In this document: positions 1 to 5,495 of the stretch, piece by piece
Layout: every line of letters starts with the position of its first letter
How positions within the stretch are numbered: the first letter of the stretch is position 1
NCBI GenBank assembly: GCA_026985945.1
Contig: JALSPN010000016.1
Span: forward strand, 1 to 5,495
Length of the DNA stretch: 5,495 bases
Direction: 5' to 3'
Source of the DNA: Thermodesulfobacteriales bacterium
GTDB taxonomy: Bacteria; Desulfobacterota; Thermodesulfobacteria; Thermodesulfobacteriales; Thermodesulfatatoraceae
The notes under the pieces: generated by a model
Told to the model about the DNA's origin: nothing
Seen by the model: the letters and a program-made list of their open reading frames with translations, nothing else
Database searches by the model: none
Translations under genes and position numbers: made by a program

Positions 1-6
1 ACAGGC

Positions 7-717
7 CTATCTGGCAGCTAGCCGGCTACAGAAAAGCCCTACTTCAAAGAGGAGGTAGAGGGGGACCGCCATGAGGGCCAGATTGAAGGCGTCTGGCGTG
101 GGGGTAATGATAGCGGCCAGAATGACGATGATCAGGATGGCGTGCCGCCGGAAACGGGCCACCCGTGAAGGGTCAAGGATCCCGGCCCTGGTGAGGGTGA
201 CCATGATCAGAGGAAGCTCAAAAATGGCCCCGAAGGCCATGAGAAAAAGCCCCACAAAATTCACAAAGTGCCCCACCGAGATCTGGGGGACGATGTCTTC
301 TTTCTGAAAGGAAAGCAAAAACTTTACCCCGTAAGGGAGGGTCACGTAGTAGCAGAAGGCAGCCCCTCCGTAAAAAAGGAGCACCCCTGCCAGGATAAAC
401 CAGAGCCCGGTGAGACGGCGAAAAGAAAAGAGCTCACAGATAAGCTCCCAGAGGAGCCATAGAAAATAAGGCACCAGAACCAGGACGGCACAGGAAAGAG
501 AAAGCTTGAGAAGGGCCAGAAAAGACTCCAGGACGCTAAAGAAAGCAAGCTCCTGCCCCAGGTGCCTGGTAAGATGAAAAAGTATCCGGGGAGAAAGAAA
601 ATAGAAAAAGACCGTAAGGCCGAGGAATAAGAGGCCCCCGCAGAGCAGTTTTTTCCGGAGGCGGGAGAAGGCCTCAAGGATCCGGGGTAAATAGTCTGAG
701 ACGCCACCTGCCAGCAT
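7..717 (-). CDS. tatC: Sec-independent (twin-arginine) protein translocase subunit TatC, divergent
   Basis: TatC is the polytopic inner-membrane core of the Tat system, which exports folded, often cofactor-bearing proteins. The 236-residue product has six hydrophobic segments at about 25-41, 67-93, 103-136, 149-180, 192-210 and 213-231. Family landmarks are present: LRKKLL at 20-25, LLFYGGAAFCYYV at 113-125, FELP at 166-169 (conserved Glu167), TPTPD at 205-209 (Asp209) and AVPLYLLFEVG near the end. The length is normal for the family. I chose the ATG at 717 because its A is shared with the purQ stop (TGATG); a TTG one codon upstream (720) is the alternative. No strong Shine-Dalgarno is visible, so translational coupling to purQ is likely. 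Oddly, residues matching E. coli Glu15, Glu103 and Gln215 are replaced (Arg19, Arg100 or Phe99, Leu213). No tatA or tatB is in the window. The family call is firm; the functional state is uncertain. Confidence 0.93.
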   Translation of the reverse strand: MLAGGVSDYLPRILEAFSRLRKKLLCGGLLFLGLTVFFYFLSPRILFHLTRHLGQELAFFSVLESFLALLKLSLSCAVLVLVPYFLWLLWELICELFSFRRLTGLWFILAGVLLFYGGAAFCYYVTLPYGVKFLLSFQKEDIVPQISVGHFVNFVGLFLMAFGAIFELPLIMVTLTRAGILDPSRVARFRRHAILIIVILAAIITPTPDAFNLALMAVPLYLLFEVGLFCSRLAAR

Positions 718-1535
718 CAAATCGCTTCGCGTAAAAACGAGATGGCATTCTTAAAAAATAAGATCCCCAGGGGGTCTTCTTCTCCCCGGCGCCAGCGAGG
801 ATGATTGGTAGGGTGATTGTAGGCCTCCGGATGGGGCATCAGGCCAAAGATCCTTCCGGTCTCGTCGCAGATACCGGCAATGGCTTCAAGCGAACCATTG
901 GGGTTGTAAGGATATTCCATGGTGGGCTTCCCGGTTTGGGGATCCGCATACTGGCAAACGATCTGTTGAGACTCTTTAAGCCGCTCAAGGACCCCTTCTT
1001 CTTTGACCACGAACTTCCCCTCCCCGTGTCTCACAGGAAGATACATTTCTGAAAGCCCGCGGGTAAAAACACAGGGGGAGTGAGGGTTTATTTTCAGCCG
1101 GACCCAGCGGTCTTCAAAACGCCCGGAATCGTTATAGGTCAAACTGGCAAGACGGTTTTCATAGTTTCCGTCAAACCCGGGCAGCAGTCCCAATTTAACG
1201 AGGAGTTGAAAACCGTTACAGATGCCGATGATGAGCCCTCCCCTTTCAATGAGGCGCAAGACCTGATCAAGAAGCCTTTCACCACTTTCTTTTACCCTGG
1301 CATAACGAAAACGGTGGGCTCCGGCCTGAGCGGCACCAAGGTGATCCCCATCGAGAAAACCCCCTGGAAAACAGAGAAGATGATAGTCATCAACCCGCAC
1401 CTCGCCATAAATAAGAGAGCTTAAATGGACGATATCCACCACTTCTGCCCCGGCCACCTGGCAGGCATAGGCCGTCTCCCTTTCGCAATTGGTTCCGTAA
1501 CCGGCGGTCACGATTACTTTTACTTTCTTCGACAT
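717..1535 (-). CDS. purQ: Phosphoribosylformylglycinamidine synthase glutaminase subunit PurQ (long form)
   Basis: PurQ is the class I glutamine amidotransferase subunit of FGAM synthase. It releases ammonia from glutamine for PurL, with PurS, in step four of de novo purine synthesis in the cytoplasm. The 272-residue product has the family start GYGTNCERE (12-20), the PGGF loop (57-60), nucleophile Cys106 in GICNGFQ, the RHGEGKF segment (169-175), and the His235/Glu237 pair in MPHPEA that completes the triad. It is longer than the roughly 230-residue Bacillus-type PurQ. The ATG at 1535 is chosen because GGAGGA (1544-1539) precedes it and the protein begins at the conserved beta strand; an in-frame extension to 1664 has no family similarity and runs antisense to the next gene. 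It is first in a block with tatC and divergent from the BtuF-like gene. purL and purS are not in the window. Confidence 0.96.
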   Translation of the reverse strand: MSKKVKVIVTAGYGTNCERETAYACQVAGAEVVDIVHLSSLIYGEVRVDDYHLLCFPGGFLDGDHLGAAQAGAHRFRYARVKESGERLLDQVLRLIERGGLIIGICNGFQLLVKLGLLPGFDGNYENRLASLTYNDSGRFEDRWVRLKINPHSPCVFTRGLSEMYLPVRHGEGKFVVKEEGVLERLKESQQIVCQYADPQTGKPTMEYPYNPNGSLEAIAGICDETGRIFGLMPHPEAYNHPTNHPRWRRGEEDPLGILFFKNAISFLREAI

Positions 1536-1538
1536 ACT

Positions 1539-1544
1539 TCCTCC
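1539..1544 (-). promoter_or_regulatory. Shine-Dalgarno of purQ
   Basis: On the minus strand GGAGGA sits just before the ATG at 1535 (GGAGGAAGTATG). It is the only strong ribosome binding site near a start in this window, and it decides the purQ start over the longer open frame reaching 1664. Confidence 0.85.
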
Positions 1545-1546
1545 GC

Positions 1547-1565
1547 CTTGCAAAAAATTTGCGAG
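1547..1565. repeat. Imperfect inverted repeat in the divergent purQ / btuF-like gap
   Basis: The 19-bp element CTTGCAAAaaaTTTGCGAG has two 8-bp arms with one mismatch (a G-U pair in RNA) around a 3-bp A/T centre. It occupies much of the 46-bp gap between the two divergent starts and lies directly upstream of the purQ Shine-Dalgarno. That is a natural place for an operator serving one or both genes. It could also be chance, given the A/T-rich sequence. I do not recognise it as the site of a named regulator. Confidence 0.4.
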
Positions 1566-1577
1566 ATGGTTTACATT
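1548..1577 (+). promoter_or_regulatory. Possible promoter for the BtuF-like / radical SAM pair
   Basis: TTGCAA (1548-1553) and TACATT (1572-1577) are 18 bp apart, each matching the sigma-70 consensus at four of six positions. A start about 7 bp later would fall almost on the ATG at 1582, giving a leaderless or near-leaderless transcript. That fits the absence of a clear Shine-Dalgarno before this ATG. The -35-like hexamer lies inside the inverted repeat. Transcription could instead begin further upstream, within purQ on the opposite strand. Confidence 0.22.
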
Positions 1578-1602
1578 TAACATGCCCTTTTTGCGGAAAC
1601 AA
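1575..1602 (-). promoter_or_regulatory. Possible promoter for purQ-tatC
   Basis: On the minus strand a TTGTTT hexamer (1602-1597) and a TTAAAT hexamer (1580-1575) are separated by 16 bp. This would place transcription start near 1568 and leave a leader of about 30 nt before the purQ ATG. The match to the sigma-70 consensus is partial (three and four of six), and the element would overlap the first codons of the divergent gene. It was read by eye only. Confidence 0.25.
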
Positions 1603-2469
1603 ATCCTTCTCCTCCTTATATTACTCTTCTTTTTTTCTTCCGTGCGGGCGGAGATTTCCATCATTGATGACCGGGGGAAGAAGATCAGCCTCAGGGCCCC
1701 GGCTAAAAGAGTGGTTTGCCTCTACGGGGCCCTTACGGAAACCGTTGCCGCCCTAGGAAAGTGTGAGGCTATCGTGGGGGTAACGGCCCATGAAAAATAT
1801 CCCCCCTGTATCCTTTCCAGACCCCGGGTGGGGACCCATCTTCGCCCCAACCTCGAAATCATCCTTTCCCTGCAGCCTGATCTCGTGCTGCAGGGTTCTG
1901 TCTCCCGAGGGGGGCTCCTTTCGGTGCGAGAACTCGAAGAAAAAGGCCTAAAAGTAGCGGTTTTTAATCCCTATACCGTGGAGATGGTCTTTGATACTAT
2001 CAGGCGTGTAGGGATCCTCCTGGGCCGGGAAGAGGCGGCCACAGAACTTCTCCGTCATCTTAGGGAAAAGCTCTTAAAGATCGAAGCCCGGGTTTCCAAG
2101 TTTCCTTCACGCCCCCGGGTCCTCTACGAGGTCTCTTATCCCGGAATCCTGGTGGCCGGAAAGAAAAACATCGTAAACGACCTTATCTTTCGGGCCGGAG
2201 GGGTCAATCTTGCCGCTCTTCCCCGAAAATTCGTCCGCCTTTCCCCGGAGATGATCATTAAACTGGCCCCAGAGGTCTATATCGTGCAAAAAGGTCCCAT
2301 GAATAAAAATCCTCCCCCCCTTGAAAGACGCTCCTTTTTTAAGGTGCTTCCGGCAGTAAGAGAGGGCCGCGTTTACTATGTAGATGAATTTTTGTTTGCA
2401 AGGCCCGGCCCACGAATAGTCAGGGCTCTTGAAGAAATGGTCAAAATTTTGCATCCTGACAAACGATGA
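1582..2469 (+). CDS. Periplasmic substrate-binding protein of the BtuF / Fe-siderophore type, probable corrinoid binder
   Basis: This 295-residue protein looks like a class III (Peripla_BP_2, PF01497) ABC substrate-binding protein. These capture cobalamin, siderophores or haem outside the inner membrane. A signal peptide is clear: basic residues at 5-6, a hydrophobic core at 8-18, and a likely cut after SSVRA at residue 23. There is no lipobox Cys, so it should be soluble. The mature part runs in family order: IIDDRGKKISL (27-37), RVVCLYGALTETVAALG (43-59), the RVGTHLRPNLEIILSLQPDLVL region (82-103), AGGVN (205-209), RLSPEMIIKLAPEVYIV (219-235) and VYYVDE (264-269). Fold assignment is firm. 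The ligand is not readable from sequence; the neighbouring cobalamin-type radical SAM gene favours a corrinoid. No permease or ATPase is adjacent. ATG at 1582 is the only start that keeps the whole signal peptide, though its ribosome site is weak. Its stop overlaps the next gene as ATGA. Confidence 0.88.
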   Translation: MPFLRKQILLLLILLFFFSSVRAEISIIDDRGKKISLRAPAKRVVCLYGALTETVAALGKCEAIVGVTAHEKYPPCILSRPRVGTHLRPNLEIILSLQPDLVLQGSVSRGGLLSVRELEEKGLKVAVFNPYTVEMVFDTIRRVGILLGREEAATELLRHLREKLLKIEARVSKFPSRPRVLYEVSYPGILVAGKKNIVNDLIFRAGGVNLAALPRKFVRLSPEMIIKLAPEVYIVQKGPMNKNPPPLERRSFFKVLPAVREGRVYYVDEFLFARPGPRIVRALEEMVKILHPDKR

Positions 2470-4250
2470 AGATCGCTTTCATCTCCCTGCCCTGGCCTCT
2501 TTTCGCAAGGCCTTCGGTCCAGCTCGGGGTCTTGAAGGGCTATCTCAAGAAGGTATGGCCTGAGCTTCAGGTGAAGGCCATGCACCCATATCTCTTCGTG
2601 GCCCGCGATCTGGGCTATGAACTTTACCACCAGATTTCTCAGAGCGGATGGCTTTCAGAAAGTATCTCTTTTGCCCTTCTCTTCCCCGAAAGGGAAGAAA
2701 GTCTTAAAAAACTCGCCCTCAAAGGGGCACGCCGCTGGGGGGTGTCCTTTTCTTTTGAAGAAACCGTGGCCCTCGTTCGGAAAAGCCTTGAGAGCTATTT
2801 TTCAAATCAAAACTGGGAAGATTACCGGGCCGTCGGGATTTCCGTCTGCCTGAATCAGCTTGGTACTTCTCTCTGGGCCGCCAGATGGATCAAAGAAAAT
2901 TATCCCGAACTCCCGGTTATCTTTGGAGGTTCAACCTGTGCCGAAGACCTGGGCCGAGGGCTTCTGGCCACCTTTCCCTGGGTTGACTTCGTCATCAATC
3001 GGGAAGGAGAAAGGCCCCTTTACCTTCTCCTGAAACACCTCCTCTCTGACGGGCCCTTTCCGGAAAAGGGCGTCTTTTTCAGGAATAAAGGCCAGATAGC
3101 AGGTGGAGGGTCCTTAGAACTTTCTCCTTCAGAAATTCCCTCCCCCATTTACGAAGATTACTTGAAAGAAGTCCTCTCTCTCCCTTCCGAGAAGAGATTT
3201 TTTCCCATGATCCCCCTTGAGGCCAGTCGGGGGTGTTGGTGGTTCAAGTGCCAGTTTTGCAACCTCAATCTCCAATGGCGGGGCTTCCGGAAAAAGCCCC
3301 TCCAGCAGGTTTTACGAGAAATAGAAGCCCATGCCGCTTCAGGCTTCCTGGACTTCGCCTTTATGGACAATTCTTTTCCCCTGAAAGAGGCCCGGGACCT
3401 CTTTGAAATCCTCTCCTCCCACCAAAGGGATTACCATATTTTTGCGGAATTGAGGGCCTGCTACCGGAGGAAGGACTATCAGGTCTTTGCGCGCGGGGGC
3501 CTTAAGTGGGTCCAGATTGGTATTGAGGCCCTGAGTTCCTCCCTCTTAAAACGACTGAGAAAGGGGACAAGGCTCATCGAAAATGTTGCCGCCATGAGGC
3601 ATTGCGAAGAGGCCGGTATAGAACTTGAAGCCAACCTGATCCTTGAATTCCCCGGAAGCACTCCCGAGGAGGTGGAAGAAACCTTAAAGACCCTTCCCTA
3701 TGTCTTTCCCTTCCGCCCTCTCAAATGTGTCCCCTTCTGGCTGGGATACGGAAGCCCGGTTTTTAAAGACCCCAAGGCCTTCGGGATCCAGAAAATCTAC
3801 CCCCATCCTTATTACCGTCATCTCCTACCAGCGAAGTTTTTGAAAGGTTTTGTTCCCCTGATCTGGGCTTATCGAGGGGACAGGGGCTTTCAGCAAAAGA
3901 TCTGGCGCCCTGTTAAGGAGGCCGTAAAGAACTGGGAGAAGAAATACCGGGCCCTCAGGAAGACCCACGGCCCGCTTCTTTCCTATCGAGAGGGAGGAAA
4001 TTTCATTCTCATCCGCCAGGTCCTGCCGGACGGAAAAATCTTGCACCACCGTCTTAAGGGGATTTCACGAAAAATCTATCTCTTCCTGAGAGACATCCGG
4101 AGCTGGCCGGAAATAATTTCCCGATTTCCGGAGCTTCCTGCCTCTCAGCTGAGGTCCTTTCTGGAAGATCTTACAAGAAAAAGGCTCCTTTTTGGCGAAG
4201 AGGATCGTTTCCTGGCCCTTGCTATTCGCTACCGCAGAGACAGCGCTTGA
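2466..4250 (+). CDS. Cobalamin-binding-domain radical SAM protein, RiPP maturation radical SAM protein 1-like
   Basis: This 594-residue protein resembles the TIGR03975 family ('RiPP maturation radical SAM protein 1', also named RiPP C-methyltransferase), a match recalled from family features rather than searched. The N-terminal part has SLPWPLFARPSVQLGVLKGYL (7-27), a family-typical HPYLFVARDLGYELY stretch (40-54) and a Rossmann-like cobalamin-binding region (118-192) with FGGSTC and PWVDFVINREGE. No DxHxxG cobalamin-ligand motif is seen. The radical SAM core starts near 248: SRGCWWFKCQFCN places cluster ligands at Cys257, Cys262 and Cys265, a C-x4-C-x2-C spacing. Further core motifs are FMDN (299-302), WVQIGIEALS (348-357) and EFPGSTPEE (394-402). 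The C-terminal domain (about 505-590) ends in EEDRFLALA, as in the family. Its ATG overlaps the upstream stop (ATGA), and no Shine-Dalgarno is visible. Probable activity is SAM-radical chemistry, perhaps C-methylation, on a peptide; the substrate is unknown. Confidence 0.85.
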   Translation: MKIAFISLPWPLFARPSVQLGVLKGYLKKVWPELQVKAMHPYLFVARDLGYELYHQISQSGWLSESISFALLFPEREESLKKLALKGARRWGVSFSFEETVALVRKSLESYFSNQNWEDYRAVGISVCLNQLGTSLWAARWIKENYPELPVIFGGSTCAEDLGRGLLATFPWVDFVINREGERPLYLLLKHLLSDGPFPEKGVFFRNKGQIAGGGSLELSPSEIPSPIYEDYLKEVLSLPSEKRFFPMIPLEASRGCWWFKCQFCNLNLQWRGFRKKPLQQVLREIEAHAASGFLDFAFMDNSFPLKEARDLFEILSSHQRDYHIFAELRACYRRKDYQVFARGGLKWVQIGIEALSSSLLKRLRKGTRLIENVAAMRHCEEAGIELEANLILEFPGSTPEEVEETLKTLPYVFPFRPLKCVPFWLGYGSPVFKDPKAFGIQKIYPHPYYRHLLPAKFLKGFVPLIWAYRGDRGFQQKIWRPVKEAVKNWEKKYRALRKTHGPLLSYREGGNFILIRQVLPDGKILHHRLKGISRKIYLFLRDIRSWPEIISRFPELPASQLRSFLEDLTRKRLLFGEEDRFLALAIRYRRDSA

Positions 4251-4755
4251 GGAGAGAAGAAATTTCTTCTGCCACCTCTTCGGGATCCCGGCCAAAAGAA
4301 TCGACCTCCAGGTCGGCATAGCGGTGATAAAGGGGCTCCCTTTTGGTAAGAAGGAGCTCGATCTCCTCAAGGACTCCGGCTCCGGTAAGAGATGGTCTCT
4401 GGGTGGCGGTTTTTTCGTCAGCAAGAAGCCGCCTGGCTATAACATCTGGAGGGGATTTGAGCCAGATTACGCAGGCCTTTTGCTTGAGAAGTTCCATTTC
4501 GTCTTCATGCATTACCGCCCCACCCCCAAGAGCAATCACACCCTCTGGCCAGGAAGCGGCCTCAAACATCATTTCCCGCTCCAGCTGTCGAAACCGGGGC
4601 CAGCTTTCTTCTGCTACGATCTCACGGATACTTTTCCCGGCCTTCTTTTCCACGAGCTGATCAAGGTCATAAAAGGGTAGATTCAGGAGACGGGAAAGGG
4701 CCTTGCCCACAGAAGTCTTACCCGTGGCTCGAAATCCGATTAAGACCACCTTCAT
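4222..4755 (-). CDS. aroK: Shikimate kinase
   Basis: Shikimate kinase phosphorylates shikimate at the 3-hydroxyl with ATP, the fifth step of chorismate synthesis, in the cytoplasm. The 177-residue protein has normal length. It shows the Walker A motif GFRATGKTS (7-15), the DLD shikimate and Mg site (Asp30, Asp32), Arg56 in the PRFRQLE stretch, the GGGA loop (77-80), lid Arg120 in TQRPSL, and Arg139 in KREPLY, which contacts substrate. Its ATG overlaps the aroA stop as ATGA, so it is probably translated by coupling in an aroA-aroK operon. The last 29 bp overlap the 3' end of the convergent radical SAM gene, so its C-terminal codons are shared antisense. The call is firm; aroK versus aroL naming is conventional. 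Confidence 0.96.
   Translation of the reverse strand: MKVVLIGFRATGKTSVGKALSRLLNLPFYDLDQLVEKKAGKSIREIVAEESWPRFRQLEREMMFEAASWPEGVIALGGGAVMHEDEMELLKQKACVIWLKSPPDVIARRLLADEKTATQRPSLTGAGVLEEIELLLTKREPLYHRYADLEVDSFGRDPEEVAEEISSLLKRCLCGSE
4255..4270. repeat. Perfect 16-bp palindrome just after the radical SAM stop
   Basis: AGAAGAAATTTCTTCT reads the same on both strands and starts 5 bp beyond the TGA at 4248-4250. It lies inside aroK, where it encodes part of the C-terminal EEISSLL. It has no loop and no following T-run, so it does not look like an intrinsic terminator. A protein-binding site is possible, but a by-product of the codons for Glu-Glu-Ile-Ser-Ser is just as likely. Confidence 0.35.
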
Positions 4756-5495
4756 GAGAGATAAAGCCCTTCAAGGACCTGCCAGAAATCCGGAAAAGAT
4801 TTGGCCACACAGGCCGGATCCTTGATGATCATCCCCGGGACAACCAGGCCCAGAACGGAAAAAGCCATGGCTATGCGATGATCCTGGTAGGTTTCGATCT
4901 CTGCGCCTTTAAGATCATCAGAGCCCGAAATGACCAGACCGTCATCAAGCTCCTCCACTTCGGCCCCACATTTTCGGAGCTCCGTGGCCACGGCCCTGAG
5001 ACGATCCGTCTCTTTGTAGCGCAGGTGAGGGACTCCGCGGATAAGGGTTTTCCCCCGGGCCCTGGCCGCTACTACCGCAAGCGTGGGCACGAGATCCGGG
5101 TAACGCCCCATGTTGATCTCTATCCCTTTGAGGGGTTTTGAAGGGTCTTTGCTCACCCTGACCCCTCCCTGATACGAAACCTCACAACCCATACGGGAAA
5201 GGAGCCCGGCAAAGGCCGCATCCCCCTGAAGAGATCTGGGTGGCAAATTGACCACTTCCACACTTCCTCCAAGAAGGGCAGCCGCTGCCAGAAAATATGA
5301 AGCACTTGAAGCGTCGCCTTCAATTTGGTAGCGCCTGGCCTGATAAGGTTTCGGCCTTACCCGAAAGACTTCTCCAAACTCTTCCACCTCGGCCCCAAAG
5401 GCCTTCATTACCGCAATGGTGAGATCCACATAAGGGCGGGAGACCAGAGGCGTGGTAAGTCTTATGGAAGCCTCCTTCTTCGTGTAAGGCCCTAC
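4752..5495 (-). CDS. aroA: 3-phosphoshikimate 1-carboxyvinyltransferase (EPSP synthase), 5' end outside the window
   Basis: EPSP synthase joins shikimate-3-phosphate and phosphoenolpyruvate, the step after shikimate kinase. Only the C-terminal 247 residues are here; the frame is open to the window edge and begins with KEASIRLTTPLVSRPYVDLT. The GTG at 5429 is therefore internal and not the start. In fragment numbering the family residues are: Arg20 in LVSRPY, GDASS (60-64), the catalytic-type Asp134 in YPDLVPT, Glu162 and Arg165 in KETDRLR, Arg207 in QDHRIAMAF, and Lys232 in AKSFPDFW near the C terminus. All parts expected of an active enzyme are visible in this half. The stop overlaps the aroK start by four bases (ATGA), so the two form one minus-strand unit. 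Glyphosate sensitivity class cannot be judged safely from this fragment. Confidence 0.97.
   Translation of the reverse strand, partial: VGPYTKKEASIRLTTPLVSRPYVDLTIAVMKAFGAEVEEFGEVFRVRPKPYQARRYQIEGDASSASYFLAAAALLGGSVEVVNLPPRSLQGDAAFAGLLSRMGCEVSYQGGVRVSKDPSKPLKGIEINMGRYPDLVPTLAVVAARARGKTLIRGVPHLRYKETDRLRAVATELRKCGAEVEELDDGLVISGSDDLKGAEIETYQDHRIAMAFSVLGLVVPGMIIKDPACVAKSFPDFWQVLEGLYLS

Noticed and set aside
342..707. 121-residue open frame on the minus strand inside tatC
   Set aside because: It is a frame-shifted shadow of tatC with low-complexity Ser/Pro composition; the TatC frame carries the family motifs.
1536..1581. Cobalamin riboswitch upstream of the BtuF-like gene
   Set aside because: The 46-bp gap is far too short for this RNA class, and no recognisable B12-box sequence was seen.
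1536..1664. N-terminal extension of purQ (43 extra residues in frame up to 1664)
   Set aside because: It has no similarity to the PurQ start, is antisense to the signal peptide of the divergent gene, and a strong GGAGGA precedes the ATG at 1535.
1868..1895. Perfect 8-bp inverted repeat CCCTGCAG / CTGCAGGG with a 12-nt loop
   Set aside because: It lies deep inside the BtuF-like coding region and comes from two nearby Leu-Gln codon pairs; no T-run follows and nothing suggests a terminator.
2314..2320. Run of seven C in the BtuF-like gene as a possible phase-variation tract
   Set aside because: It is short, encodes part of a Pro-Pro-Pro stretch in an intact frame, and sits late in the gene; a chance homopolymer is the simpler reading.
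4192..4680. 162-residue plus-strand open frame after the radical SAM gene, considered as a downstream partner or precursor peptide
   Set aside because: It lies almost wholly antisense to aroK, has no leader-peptide features and no recognisable domain.
5427..5429. GTG as the start of aroA
   Set aside because: The frame continues upstream to the window edge with conserved EPSP synthase sequence (TTPLVSRPY), so this codon is internal.

Overview
The window is densely coding bacterial chromosome with six genes in three blocks and almost no intergenic DNA. The gene set is a housekeeping frame (tatC, purQ, aroK, aroA) around a two-gene module that reads as accessory. By eye the GC content is moderate to slightly high. 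The PurQ is of the long type, and the radical SAM protein belongs to a family I associate with diverse environmental bacteria. A thermophilic Thermodesulfobacteriota-like or related anaerobe is my best guess, but this is an impression from protein style and not a proven assignment.

Block 1 (minus strand, 1535 down to 7): purQ, the glutaminase subunit of FGAM synthase, is followed by tatC, the core of the twin-arginine translocase. The two are joined by a TGATG stop/start overlap. The TatC is clearly recognisable but lacks both acidic residues that bind the twin-arginine signal in the E. coli protein.

Block 2 (plus strand, 1582 to 4250) is divergent from block 1 across a 46-bp gap that contains an imperfect inverted repeat and possible back-to-back promoters. 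It holds a secreted BtuF-like substrate-binding protein, coupled by an ATGA overlap to a 594-residue radical SAM protein. That protein has an N-terminal cobalamin-binding-type domain and looks like the 'RiPP maturation radical SAM protein 1' family (TIGR03975-like). Its cluster-binding cysteines read C-x4-C-x2-C instead of the canonical C-x3-C-x2-C. A corrinoid-capture protein in the same operon as a probable cobalamin-dependent peptide-modifying enzyme suggests a small functional unit. No transporter permease, ATPase or precursor peptide is visible here. This is the most interesting part of the window.

Block 3 (minus strand, 5495 down to 4222): aroA (EPSP synthase, 5' end cut off by the window edge) is followed by aroK (shikimate kinase), again with an ATGA overlap. 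These are consecutive shikimate-pathway steps in reverse order. aroK converges on the radical SAM gene, and their 3' ends overlap by 29 bp. No RNA genes, CRISPR arrays, insertion sequences or riboswitches were seen, and no stretch above 300 bases lacks a gene.
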